A stretch of DNA of 64,000 nt from Candidatus Zymogenaceae bacterium (lineage in GTDB: Bacteria; Desulfobacterota; Zymogenia; Zymogenales; Zymogenaceae), in contig JAFGFE010000014.1 in assembly GCA_016931225.1 (NCBI GenBank), positions 1-64,000 on the forward strand, given 5' to 3'. The notes under the pieces were generated by a model. It made no database searches. It saw only the letters and a program-made list of their open reading frames with translations, and had not been told where the DNA came from. Positions within the stretch are counted from its first letter, which is position 1. The number at the start of each line of letters is the position of its first letter. Positions 46,076 through 55,630 of the stretch are shown here, piece after piece. The position numbers and the translations under genes were made by a program.

Positions 46076-47584
46076 TCAGTCGAGGGTCGCAAGACGGTTC
46101 TCCAGCTCTTCCCGCCAGCGCTCGTAGCATGCCGTGTACGACGAGGCGAGGATATCGTCCGGTTCCAGGACCATCTCTGTTTTGAGGCCGGCAAAGGCGT
46201 CGGCGACATCGGGATAGATGCCGGCGCCCACGCCGGCGCCCCGGGCCGCCCCCACAGCACCGTCGGTGTTGTAGATTTCCAGGTGGGCGTTGACGGTGTT
46301 GACGAACGCCTCACGGAACAGCGGACTCAAGAACATATTCGCCCGGCCGGCCCGGACGATGTGTATGGCAAGGCCGATATCCCTCATGATATCGACGCCG
46401 TACTTCAGGGCGAAGACGATTCCCTCCTGGGACGCCCGCAAGAGATGGCGGCGATCGTGGACGGTGAAGTTCAGACCGTGTATCATGGCCCCCGGATTTC
46501 TGTCTCCCAGTGTCCGCTCGGCCCCGTTGCCGAACGGGAAGACAAAAAGCCCCTCGGATCCCACAGGCGCCTGGGCGGCACGGCTGTTCATCTCCGGATA
46601 GTCGAAAGCGAGATCATCTATACTCATGATATTGTGCTTGAGCCAGCTGTTGAGAATGCCGGCTCCGTTTACGCACAAGAGAACGCCGTAACGGGGTGAT
46701 TCCTTGGTGTGGGTTACGTGAACGAAGGTATTGACCCGGGAGGCCTCGTCGAAGACGATTCTATCCCCCACACCGTATACCACGCCGGACGTTCCCGCCG
46801 TGGCGGCCACCTCTCCCGGCTCGCACACGCCCAGGGAAAACGCGTTGTTGGGCTGATCACCTGCCCGGTAGGATACGACGACATCCGTGGGGATGCCCAG
46901 CTCGTCCGAGGCATTTCGGGTGACGACGCCCTGGATCGAGAAGGTGGGAAGTGCTCGGGGGAGGAGATCGGGGGGGATTTCGTAATGCTCCAGGACGAGG
47001 TCGGCCACGGCACCCTTTGAAAAATCCCACAGCATCCCCTCGGAGAGACCCGAAGGGGTCGTGGTGATCTCACCGGTCAGGCGATGGGCGATGTAATCTC
47101 CGGGGAGCATGAATTTTGAGATGCGGCCGAAGGCGTCGGGCTCGTGTTCCCTGACCCACGCAAGCTTCGACGCGGTGAAGTTTCCCGGCGAGTTCAAGAT
47201 GTGGGAAAAACAGACGGACGGGCCGATCTCACCAAAGGCCTTCTTCCCGATGGAGACCGCCCGGCTGTCGCACCAGATGATGGCGGGCCGAATCACGGCA
47301 TGCGTGTCATCGACGATGACCAGTCCGTGCATCTGGTAGGAGATGCCCACGGCCCTGACTCTCGTGAGATCGGCGCCTGAGTCCCGGGCCAGGAGTCGAA
47401 CCGCCCTTTTCACGTGTTCCCACCAGATCTCCGGGTCCTGTTCCGCCCAGCCCGGTTTGGGCGCCGTGATCGGCAGCTCGTGTTCGGGGGATACGGCATG
47501 GGCCAACACTGTACCGGAGTCGGCCTCCACCAGCGCCGCCTTTACCGATGAACTTCCCACGTCAAGTCCCAGGAGCAAGGGCAT
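46076..47584 (-). CDS. FGGY-family carbohydrate kinase (xylulokinase-like)
   Basis: A 502-residue sugar kinase. The N-terminal phosphate-binding motif LLGLDVGSSSVKAALV (about 3-18), the substrate region YQMHGLVIVDD, DYIAHRLTGE and the ATP-site strand VAATAGTSGVVYGVG are present. Overall it looks most like xylulokinase, but FGGY specificity is hard to infer. ATG 47584 begins the conserved domain; the frame is open 123 bases further up, across the promoter and operator. It is the first gene of the kinase, URO-D, GH116 operon. Confidence 0.85.
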   Translation of the reverse strand: MPLLLGLDVGSSSVKAALVEADSGTVLAHAVSPEHELPITAPKPGWAEQDPEIWWEHVKRAVRLLARDSGADLTRVRAVGISYQMHGLVIVDDTHAVIRPAIIWCDSRAVSIGKKAFGEIGPSVCFSHILNSPGNFTASKLAWVREHEPDAFGRISKFMLPGDYIAHRLTGEITTTPSGLSEGMLWDFSKGAVADLVLEHYEIPPDLLPRALPTFSIQGVVTRNASDELGIPTDVVVSYRAGDQPNNAFSLGVCEPGEVAATAGTSGVVYGVGDRIVFDEASRVNTFVHVTHTKESPRYGVLLCVNGAGILNSWLKHNIMSIDDLAFDYPEMNSRAAQAPVGSEGLFVFPFGNGAERTLGDRNPGAMIHGLNFTVHDRRHLLRASQEGIVFALKYGVDIMRDIGLAIHIVRAGRANMFLSPLFREAFVNTVNAHLEIYNTDGAVGAARGAGVGAGIYPDVADAFAGLKTEMVLEPDDILASSYTACYERWREELENRLATLD

Positions 47585-47628
47585 GAAGATGTTCCCTTTC
47601 GGCTTTCCGGAAATCCGGGACATGGACA

Positions 47629-47650
47629 GACACCATACGGTGTCATTATA
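47629..47650 (-). promoter_or_regulatory. -10 box and perfect palindromic operator of the kinase operon
   Basis: On the minus strand TATAAT (47645-47650) touches a perfect inverted repeat GACACC-GTAT-GGTGTC (47629-47644), which would cover the transcription start. A local repressor is expected, but none is encoded nearby in the window. Confidence 0.6.
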
Positions 47651-47989
47651 CCCGAACGAAGGGGGGATGAAAACCTCCGGAAGGTTTTTTTTAAAAATAA
47701 TGGACAATGAAATGATCGATAAATAAAAATAAATCTATCTCATATAATTGTTTACAGAGGAACAAATACATGGTATTCTAACAATGAAAAAGGGTGAAGT
47801 AAAAAAGGGAAAAGAGACGAGAGAATACTGACACATCATATTTTTCGGTCCCCTCCCATCGTCTATGGTGTTTCCGTGTGTGATTATCTATTCTGAAACA
47901 TCTCTACCCGGGGCGTAAGGTATCGAATACTGTCGGAAAAGCGGCACCGAATACTTCTTGTCTTCTTCTATCTATTAAACTGAGAGACC
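47651..47989. other. divergent intergenic region
   Basis: AT-rich. A plus-strand promoter candidate is TTTACA (47751-47756), 17 bases, TATTCT (47774-47779), giving a leader of about 200 bases for the response regulator. No gene or RNA is supported. Confidence 0.4.
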
Positions 47990-48655
47990 ATGGACGCGCA
48001 CAAGCATAAAATCTTCATCGCCGAGGACCATACCATCCTCAGGGAAGGTCTCAAGGCCATGTTCGATGATGAAAAGATCAGGGATCGATATCAGGTTGTG
48101 GGGGAGGCGGTGGACGGACTGGATGCGGTGCATTCCGTGGAGCGGAAAAGGCCGAATCTGGTGCTTATGGACCTCTCGATGCCCCGCCTCAGCGGCATCG
48201 ACGCGATCCGTGAAATCAAGAGGCAGAGCCCGGATATCCGGGTGTTGGTGCTGACGGTGCACGAGGATGAAGAATATATCATAGAAGTATTTAAAGCCGG
48301 GGCCGATGGATATGTGCTTAAGGATTCCACCAAGGACGAGTTGTTGTTCGCCGTGGAAAACGTGGTAATGGGAAAGCGCTATATCTGTACCGGTATTTCG
48401 AACAAGGTTATCGATGGTTTCCTTGATGGAAGGGCTTCACCCCGGGATGACAGCGTCTGGCAGACACTGTCCCCCCGGGAACGGGAAGTGCTGAAACTCG
48501 TAGCGGAGGGATACAAGAACAGGGAAATCTCCGAATACCTGTTTATCAGCGAAAAGACGGTGAAAAAACACCGGGCAAACATTATGCGAAAAATCGGCGC
48601 ACGAACCGTCTCCGCCCTGACCGCCTATGCGATCAAGAAAGGTCTTGTCGCGTAA
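47990..48655 (+). CDS. NarL/FixJ-type response regulator
   Basis: A 221-residue transcription regulator. The receiver domain (1-125) has acidic residues AED (11-13), phospho-acceptor Asp61 in VLMDLSMP and the Lys in VLKDS. The C-terminal LuxR-type helix-turn-helix has LSPREREVLKLVAEGYKNRE and FISEKTVKKHRANI. The likely partner is the large PAS histidine kinase on the opposite strand, whose HisKA_3-type domain normally pairs with NarL-type regulators. The two genes overlap tail-to-tail by 23 bases. Confidence 0.93.
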   Translation: MDAHKHKIFIAEDHTILREGLKAMFDDEKIRDRYQVVGEAVDGLDAVHSVERKRPNLVLMDLSMPRLSGIDAIREIKRQSPDIRVLVLTVHEDEEYIIEVFKAGADGYVLKDSTKDELLFAVENVVMGKRYICTGISNKVIDGFLDGRASPRDDSVWQTLSPREREVLKLVAEGYKNREISEYLFISEKTVKKHRANIMRKIGARTVSALTAYAIKKGLVA

Positions 48656-51600
48656 GAGGAGTTTCCTTAAACGGCCATGATGCCTGAATAATCGTGCCCT
48701 CCCCCTCTTCTGAATTCATTGTAAACGACCCACCCGAAAAGATAACCCGCTCCCGCATGCTGGTTATTCCAAAGGCCAGGCCGGATTTCTCCAGGTTTCC
48801 GGCCTTGATTTCATCAAATCCCGTGCCGTTGTCTTCAATCGACAGCTCGATGTTCCCGTTGTTCTTGCGCAAGAGCAGTGTTATCTGATCGGCCTGCCCG
48901 TGTTTGGCGATGTTGTTGAAGGATTCCTGCAGGATGCGATAAATAATGATCTTGAGATGCTCGGGAATTTCGTGTTCGTGGATGTACAGATGGCTGTCCA
49001 CCTGTATGCCGGGTCGGCTGGACATGAAGTTTCGTACAAACCACGAAATCGTCGCCAGGATTCCCAGGTCGTCCAGCAGAGAGGGACGCAGGTTCTTTAC
49101 GATTCCCCGTATCTCCTTGATCGTCATCTGTATCGCCGGCACCAGCCGTTTCAGAGAAGAGATGTCTCCTCCCGGATATGACCGTGCGAGGTCCTCGCAG
49201 GCGTTTTCCACCTGGAACTTGATCGTCGAGAGCAATTGACCGACGCTGTCATGCAGCTCCTGGGCGATGCGTTTTCGCTCATCCTCTTGAGCCGTGAGCA
49301 ATTTCTTGGAAAGCATCTGCGCCTCTTTCCGTGATTCTTTCAGACTCTTTTCCGCAAAGAGCCGCTCAACCAGCTCCCGTTCAAGTTTTTCCTTTGCTTC
49401 GTTGAGGTTGATCGTGCGTTCCTTCACCTTGTCGTCAAGTTCATCTTTCGCGCGAATGAGTTCCTGTTCCGCATGAATGCGCTCGGTAATGTCCCTGCCG
49501 GTGGACTGGAATTCGATGAGCGTTCCCGATTCATCGAACAGCGCGCGATCGCTCCAGTGCTGCCAGCGGACGGTCCCGTCGGTCAGTACGGTTCGGTGTT
49601 CGTTTCTCTTGATCGGCTCATCCTTCGTGAAGGAATCGAAATATGCTTTGAGCATTTCCCGATCCTCGTCGTGGGAGAACAAGGAAAGGTTTTTCCCCAG
49701 CAGTTCGTCTTCGGGAGTATTGTAATACCGGCAGAATGCCGGATTGACGAACGTCAGGGTGCCGTCCTTTTTGAATCGACACACCAATTCGGTCTGATCT
49801 TCGACGATGCCGCGGTATCGTGCCTCGCTGTCTGCAAGCCTTTTTTCCGCTTTCTTTCGATCGGTGATGTCCATGGTGTGGACCAGCACAAGGTTCTGGG
49901 GGACATATGAGTAATACACAATCAGGTGACGCACTATATTGGTGGTCTTGAAACGATAGTTCATCTCCTGGGTGATTAGCTTCTTTTCCGTAAAACAGCG
50001 ATGCATGTCCGCTCTGGTCTGCGGATCATGTTCATACATTTCTGAGAGACGGATTCCGATGAAGTCGTTCACTCCGCCCTGGGTGATTTTAATGGCCGCG
50101 TCGTTGCAGTCGATGAGGGTAAAATCATCGTCGGTTTTCTGCCAGGTATATGTTGGAAGGGGTATGGAGCGGTACTGGGCGTCGAGCTGGGTTCTCGAGC
50201 TCTCCAGTTTTTCCAGGGCCTCTTTTTCCACGGTGATGTCGGTGGCGACGCCGATCAAGCTTTTCGGGACACCGTTTTCCGTATTCAGCCGCGCGGATGT
50301 TCGAATATGGCGGATATCGCCGTCGGCGGTGAGCATCCTGAATTCGAACGGTTCCTGTTCGCCTATTCGTGTTCTTATCACTTTTTTCCGAAGCTGCGAG
50401 AGGTCTTCCGGGTGAATGAAACGATGATACCCGTTTCCGATGAAATCCTCCGGCTTGATACCGAGTATTCGCTCAATGGCGGGGCTGATATAGGTTATCG
50501 ATCCATCTACGGTGATGTCAAACAGTATATCGTTGATGTTTTCCACCAACTCTCGATACCGGGCTTCGCTTTCCGCAAGACGTTCCTGTGCTTCCTTTCG
50601 TTCGGTAATGTCGTTGAACAGGTCCAGGAAGGCCATTTCACCCTCCCATTCGACGGTGACCGTGTTCATCTCGATCCATCGAATTCTGCCGTCCTTGGTG
50701 AGTATACGAAAGTCATAGGTGCGCGAGACCTCCTGGGACCGGATTGAATCCTGATCGACAATCTTTTCTCGATCGTCAGGATGGACGATTTCTATAAACG
50801 GCAGGGACGACAGCTCATGCATGTCGTATCCCCCGATCTCCAGGGCCCGGGGATTTGCGTATTTGATGATGCCGTTCTGGGTGATGGTAATGGCCTCCTG
50901 GGCGTTTTCCACCACAAGGCGGTACTTTTCCTCGGATTTCCTGAGCGCCTCTTCGGCCCGCTTTTTTTCGGTCACGTCGCGGCCGATACCGTGAATTTCA
51001 ATGACCCGGTCCTTGTTCCAGACGAGGCGTTCTTTTATTTCGAGAACGATGATACTTCCGTCTTTTGCGAAAAACTCAAGCTCAAAGGTACCGACGTTTT
51101 TCCCCCTCAACTGCTCCTTATATATCTCTTCGGCTCGGACGAAGGATTCAGGCACGATGATTTCAGAAAAAACCTTGTCGTTGAGGTCCGTTGTTTTATA
51201 ACCCGAGATTCTTTCAAATGCATCATTGGTGTACCGGATTCTTCCTTCATCATCAACGATGTAAATGATATCATCGATGTTTCCAATCAGGTCTCGATAT
51301 TTCTTTTCCGATTGGATGAGCGCCTTTTCGGCCAGCTTTCGCTCCCGAATTTCCATACGGAGTTGTGTATTGGTTTCGGAGAGCTGATTGGTACGCTGTG
51401 AAACCAGTTCCTCAAGATGGTTTCGATATTGATGGAGCTCCTCTTCATTCTTCTTGCGTTCGGTGATATCCGTGATGAAATTGAGTACGGCCATCTTTCC
51501 GTGCCAGTTCATGACCACCGGGTGGTTGTCTATCCACCTGGTCCTGCCGAAATTATCGATAATACGGAAACTGTAATGATCGGGGACATCCTCACCGTTT

Positions 51601-53411
51601 AATCGCTTCTGATGATTTTGGCGTACCATCTCGACGTCGTCAGGATGGAGAAACTCCAAAAAGGAACGACCCACCGCATCGCTTTCGGTGAATCCGGTAA
51701 TCGACAGAGTTTTCGGGTTGACGTATTGAAAGGTTCCGTCCTGGACGATCATGATGCCCTCGTTGGCGTTTTCCGAAACCAAGCGGTATTTCTCCTCGGA
51801 TTCCCGAAGGGCACACTCCGCCTCTTTACGATCCGTCACATCCTGGATGAAATCAAGAGACGCCTCTTTTCCCTCCCACTGGATGAAAACGGCATTGACC
51901 TCCGCCCATCTGGTCCGATTGTCTTTTGTGATATATCGAAATTCATAGGTGAAGGTCAGCTGGTCGGTGCGTAAATCGTCGTGTTCAAGAAGCTGTTCCC
52001 TATCGTCGGGATGCACGAGAAAATCCATGTATGAGCCGGATTGTATCTCTTCCATGGAGTAGCCGCTCATCTCAACGGCACGAGGATTTGCGTACTTGAT
52101 CGTGTAGTCCTGGGTGATGGTGATGGCCTCATGGGCGTTTTCCACCACCTGGCGGTACTTTTCTTCCGATTCCGTCAGGGCGTTTTTCGCCAAAGTTCTA
52201 TCGGTTACGTCGGTGAGAAAGTCCAAAGAGGCGTGCCGACCCTCCCATTCGATGTTGACCGCGTTTATTTCGATCCATCGTGTCTCACCTTTCTTGGTGT
52301 TGATGCGGAAGTCGTAACGGTAGACGTCTGTTTCATTTCTCGAGACGCTCTCGTTTTCCAGCACCCGCCGCCGATCGTCCGGGTGAATAAGCTCCATGTA
52401 AGACGGAAGAGAGAGCAGCTCCTCTGTGCTGTAGCCGATGATTTGTACGGCCCGGGGATTTGTGTACTTGATCGTGCCGTCCTGAGTGATAGTGATGGCT
52501 TCATACGCGTTTTCCACCACCAGGCGATACTGATCGGTTGTGTGTCTCAGGGCGGCCTCGGTCTTCTTTTGTTTGGTGATATCGTTCATAAATTCCAGGG
52601 AGGCGCGCCGCTCATCCCATAGTATGAATATCGTATTGATATGGAGAGTTTTTACTGTGCCGGCCTTATCGATGATGCGAAATTCATACCCGTGCATTGG
52701 GATATTGTTTTCCCAACGATACGCCTCCTGTTCGAAAACCTCGAGGCGGTCGTCGGGATGAATGATGTCCATGTAGGATGAGAGAGCGGTCAATTCTTCC
52801 AGGGTATACCCGCTGATCTCAAGCGCCCGGGGATTCGCGTATTTGATCGTGCCTTCCTGAGTGATGGTGATGGCCTCGTGGGAGTTCTCAACCACCAGAC
52901 GGTATTTTTCATTTGTATCTTTTAGGGCCTGTTCCATGTTTTTTCGGGCGGTAAGATCACGAGCGATGCCCTGGATGCCGATGATTTCGCCGTCTCTGAC
53001 TATCGGTGTGAAGTTTGCCTCTATGGTGGCTGTCAAGCCGTCTTTCCGGTGAACAGAAAGCTGAAAATTTGGCACGTTTTTGCCCGCCAGGGCCTCGGAG
53101 ATATGATCCCGAACCGTGTTCTGTTCATCGGAGGGTAAATAGTCGAACACAGAGGTGCCGATGACCTGCCGGGGAGAGAGGCCGATGACGCTCTTGACCG
53201 ACTGAGACACGAACGTGATCGTTGTGTCGGGATGTATCATGAAGATGATATCATAGCTGCGTTTGACTATTTCCCGAAACCGTGTTTCATTTTCACGGGA
53301 GGATTGCACCTCTTTTGTAAGCCGCTCTATGTGTTTCTTCAGATCCTCATTTTCCCGTTTTTGGGACGAGAGGGAATCTGTCTGCGGGTGTTTTTTTGCT
53401 GTTCGTTTCAT
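48633..53411 (-). CDS. hybrid-free sensor histidine kinase with about ten PAS domains (NarX/DegS-type core)
   Basis: A 1592-residue soluble kinase with no membrane segment. A short coiled coil (about 10-50) precedes about ten PAS domains. Four of them share a near-identical start (VVENAxEAITITQxGxIKYANPRA), a sign of internal duplication, and PAC motifs (HPDDR) recur. A second coiled coil leads to the HisKA_3 domain, with phospho-acceptor His1387 in QELHDSVGQLLS, and the HATPase region with ESFNNIAKHG and DNGTGFD. It probably senses redox or small ligands in the cytoplasm. ATG 53411 was chosen (GGTGA upstream); the frame is open to 53597. It pairs with the 47990-48655 regulator. Confidence 0.92.
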   Translation of the reverse strand: MKRTAKKHPQTDSLSSQKRENEDLKKHIERLTKEVQSSRENETRFREIVKRSYDIIFMIHPDTTITFVSQSVKSVIGLSPRQVIGTSVFDYLPSDEQNTVRDHISEALAGKNVPNFQLSVHRKDGLTATIEANFTPIVRDGEIIGIQGIARDLTARKNMEQALKDTNEKYRLVVENSHEAITITQEGTIKYANPRALEISGYTLEELTALSSYMDIIHPDDRLEVFEQEAYRWENNIPMHGYEFRIIDKAGTVKTLHINTIFILWDERRASLEFMNDITKQKKTEAALRHTTDQYRLVVENAYEAITITQDGTIKYTNPRAVQIIGYSTEELLSLPSYMELIHPDDRRRVLENESVSRNETDVYRYDFRINTKKGETRWIEINAVNIEWEGRHASLDFLTDVTDRTLAKNALTESEEKYRQVVENAHEAITITQDYTIKYANPRAVEMSGYSMEEIQSGSYMDFLVHPDDREQLLEHDDLRTDQLTFTYEFRYITKDNRTRWAEVNAVFIQWEGKEASLDFIQDVTDRKEAECALRESEEKYRLVSENANEGIMIVQDGTFQYVNPKTLSITGFTESDAVGRSFLEFLHPDDVEMVRQNHQKRLNGEDVPDHYSFRIIDNFGRTRWIDNHPVVMNWHGKMAVLNFITDITERKKNEEELHQYRNHLEELVSQRTNQLSETNTQLRMEIRERKLAEKALIQSEKKYRDLIGNIDDIIYIVDDEGRIRYTNDAFERISGYKTTDLNDKVFSEIIVPESFVRAEEIYKEQLRGKNVGTFELEFFAKDGSIIVLEIKERLVWNKDRVIEIHGIGRDVTEKKRAEEALRKSEEKYRLVVENAQEAITITQNGIIKYANPRALEIGGYDMHELSSLPFIEIVHPDDREKIVDQDSIRSQEVSRTYDFRILTKDGRIRWIEMNTVTVEWEGEMAFLDLFNDITERKEAQERLAESEARYRELVENINDILFDITVDGSITYISPAIERILGIKPEDFIGNGYHRFIHPEDLSQLRKKVIRTRIGEQEPFEFRMLTADGDIRHIRTSARLNTENGVPKSLIGVATDITVEKEALEKLESSRTQLDAQYRSIPLPTYTWQKTDDDFTLIDCNDAAIKITQGGVNDFIGIRLSEMYEHDPQTRADMHRCFTEKKLITQEMNYRFKTTNIVRHLIVYYSYVPQNLVLVHTMDITDRKKAEKRLADSEARYRGIVEDQTELVCRFKKDGTLTFVNPAFCRYYNTPEDELLGKNLSLFSHDEDREMLKAYFDSFTKDEPIKRNEHRTVLTDGTVRWQHWSDRALFDESGTLIEFQSTGRDITERIHAEQELIRAKDELDDKVKERTINLNEAKEKLERELVERLFAEKSLKESRKEAQMLSKKLLTAQEDERKRIAQELHDSVGQLLSTIKFQVENACEDLARSYPGGDISSLKRLVPAIQMTIKEIRGIVKNLRPSLLDDLGILATISWFVRNFMSSRPGIQVDSHLYIHEHEIPEHLKIIIYRILQESFNNIAKHGQADQITLLLRKNNGNIELSIEDNGTGFDEIKAGNLEKSGLAFGITSMRERVIFSGGSFTMNSEEGEGTIIQASWPFKETPLTRQDLS

Positions 53412-53762
53412 GTCTGATTCACCGAAGGATGATCCATGATTGACAAAACGTTTTTTATATGTGAATGAATCATGTATGATTGATGCCGATGCGTGAATGC
53501 AATATCTTTCTATTACAGACACTCGCAATAAAGCATGTATGATGATACCACATTTTGATTTGAATGAAAACAGGACGAGAAATATTGGAAAAGCCAACTA
53601 TTTTGTAATTTCAGTATGTTGTCAGTGGATGATTGCGCACCCTCGTTCGTGTATTGTACCGTCCGACGTTGAAGAGGCACATCCGTTTCGGATGAATCTG
53701 TGGGGAATTTGATTGGCTTTCTCAGAATATTTGATATACTTTCTTACCCATATGGAGGATGT
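53412..53762. other. divergent intergenic region
   Basis: It holds the budA promoter (separate entry) and, on the minus strand, a weak kinase promoter (TTGCAT near 53500 with CATACA about 18 bases on). Nothing else was recognised. Confidence 0.4.
53713..53740 (+). promoter_or_regulatory. promoter of the acetolactate decarboxylase gene
   Basis: TTGGCT (53713-53718), a 16-base spacer and TATACT (53735-53740). It lies 22 bases before the start codon, giving a very short leader. Confidence 0.6.
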
Positions 53763-54548
53763 ATGAATAATAAAAAACGCATGACAGCGGCATGTGTCGC
53801 TGTATTGGTATGTCTTTGTTTCGGGTTGTCGGGCTGTGTGTGTATGCTGCACGGGGGAGACGCCCTGTACCAGATCTCGACCATTGATGCTCTTTTGGCC
53901 GGCTGTTATGACGGAGCCGCCGAGTTTTCCGAGCTTGTGATGATGGGGGATACGGGTCTGGGGACCGTGGACGGCCTGGACGGGGAGATGATCGCCGTAG
54001 ACGGCATCTTTTATCGAATCGCCGTGGACGGCAGTGTGCACGTTATCCCCGATGACGCCACAACGCCCTTTGCCGTCGTCACCTATTTCCAGGGGGATCG
54101 GTCGTTTCCGGTTTCCGATATCGACTACGATGGTTTGACGGCCGCCCTGAAAGAAAAGATGCCGTCGGAAAACATCTTTTATACAATCGTCGTATCGGGC
54201 ATGTTTTCCCGCATGACGGTCCGCAGCGTCCCCCGCCAGACGCCTCCCTATCCTCCTCTGGCGGAGGCCATCGAACACCAGGCGATATTCGAACTGGAAG
54301 ACGTGTCCGGCACCATGGTCGGATTCTACTTCCCCGATTCGGCGGCGGGGATCAATGTCGCGGGATTTCACATGCACTTTGTGACCGACGATAGGAGCGC
54401 AGGCGGCCACGTATTTGGCTGCGAAATCAGTGATGCGATCGCAGAGATCGACGACTCCACGGCGCTTTTCCTGGTACTGCCGGAGAACCACTCCTTTTAC
54501 GATGCCGATCTGTCCGGCGGAGACGTAGGTTCCCTCGAGACGAACTGA
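53763..54548 (+). CDS. budA: alpha-acetolactate decarboxylase, lipoprotein form
   Basis: A 261-residue enzyme converting acetolactate to acetoin. TIDALLAGCYDGAAEF, GTVDGLDGEMIAVDGIFY and GTMVGFYFPDSAAGINVAGF, then HMHFVTDDRSAGGHVF, are family blocks. The three His of the last block bind Zn in known members. Unusually, the protein starts with a lipoprotein signal (lipobox LSGC, Cys25), so it should be anchored outside the cytoplasm. Acetolactate synthase is not encoded nearby. GGAGG lies before the ATG. Some Bacillus-type enzymes are also exported, so an outer location is possible. No terminator is obvious. Confidence 0.88.
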   Translation: MNNKKRMTAACVAVLVCLCFGLSGCVCMLHGGDALYQISTIDALLAGCYDGAAEFSELVMMGDTGLGTVDGLDGEMIAVDGIFYRIAVDGSVHVIPDDATTPFAVVTYFQGDRSFPVSDIDYDGLTAALKEKMPSENIFYTIVVSGMFSRMTVRSVPRQTPPYPPLAEAIEHQAIFELEDVSGTMVGFYFPDSAAGINVAGFHMHFVTDDRSAGGHVFGCEISDAIAEIDDSTALFLVLPENHSFYDADLSGGDVGSLETN

Positions 54549-54655
54549 CGGTCGTCAAGCCTTATCCGTTCCCGGGCCGGTGTTTACAGGGCCCGCCTCC
54601 CCTCCGAATGCCGTTTCTCCCCGGGGAAGGGGTGTCCGGAGGGATCGGCCGATTG

Positions 54656-55588
54656 TTATCGGTTTCGTTTTGTATCCGAGGGGAAAGGCGGGTTCTCCGG
54701 AGGCGTCCCCGTGGGCGCCGGCAATTGCTGGCGCAACAGCGCCGCATCCCTGTCCTGCCGGGCGATGATGATCCCACGGACGGTCACCGCAACGATAACG
54801 ACCCCCCCGCCGACCAGGGCCCATTTGCCTGGGCGCTCGCCCAGGAGCAGAAACACCCAAACCGGGTTCAGAAGCGGCTCGAGCACGGTGATGAGGATGG
54901 AGTCCAGGGCCCGCACCCGTTTCGCCGCGGTCACAAAAAGGATGTAGGAAAGCCCCAACTGGAACACACCCAGGAGAATCAGGCAGGTCCAGCTTCGAGC
55001 GTCCGGCATGGACGTGAACATGAAGGGAAGGCCGATGAGGGCCGCCAGGACATTTCCGATGAGCAGGGATTCAAGGGTTGACCCCTTTTTCTGCCTGCGC
55101 ACAAACAGCGCGACCCAGGCAAAGGTGACGCCGCTCACCACGGCAAGAATGTTCCCCACAAGCCCCCCGGTGTCCAGGGAATCGCAGAAAAACAGGCCAA
55201 TGCCGAGAAACACCGTCAGGACGATGCACCAGTCGAACTTTGTGGTGCGCTCGCCCACGAACCAGGGGCCGAAGATCGCCACGTAGATCGGTGCGGTGAA
55301 CTGGAGCAGGATGGCGTTTGCGGCGGTGGTGAGCTTGTTCGCCAGTACAAAGAGGATCACCGTGGCGGCATAGGCAACGCCCCCTCCGATCTGTGCCGCG
55401 GACCAGGTGAACTGGGGCCGACGGACCACCAACAGCACCAAAAGCCCCGCGATGATCCCCCGCATGCCGGCGATGGCCATGGGATGCCACGAGACCGACT
55501 TGATCAGAAGTCCCCCGGTGCTCCAGAGCAGGGCCGCGCCCACCAGCATGAGGAGCGCTCCCGTCCGTCGTTCCCGTTCAGACTCCAT
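54656..55588 (-). CDS. EamA/DMT-family membrane transporter
   Basis: A 310-residue protein with ten hydrophobic segments in two EamA repeats (about 12-140 and 150-285). Motifs: LLWSTGGLLIKS, ANAILLQFTAPIYVAIFG, and in the second half LLNPVWVFLLLGE. It is expected to export or exchange a small metabolite; the substrate is unknown. GGAAG precedes the ATG. The upstream ArnT-like gene ends 42 bases earlier on the same strand, so they may be co-transcribed. The tail of 25 residues is Pro-rich. Confidence 0.85.
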   Translation of the reverse strand: MESERERRTGALLMLVGAALLWSTGGLLIKSVSWHPMAIAGMRGIIAGLLVLLVVRRPQFTWSAAQIGGGVAYAATVILFVLANKLTTAANAILLQFTAPIYVAIFGPWFVGERTTKFDWCIVLTVFLGIGLFFCDSLDTGGLVGNILAVVSGVTFAWVALFVRRQKKGSTLESLLIGNVLAALIGLPFMFTSMPDARSWTCLILLGVFQLGLSYILFVTAAKRVRALDSILITVLEPLLNPVWVFLLLGERPGKWALVGGGVVIVAVTVRGIIIARQDRDAALLRQQLPAPTGTPPENPPFPSDTKRNR

Positions 55589-55630
55589 TCATTCTTCCTT
55601 TCGGGGTGCGGGTCGTCGGCGCATGAAGAC

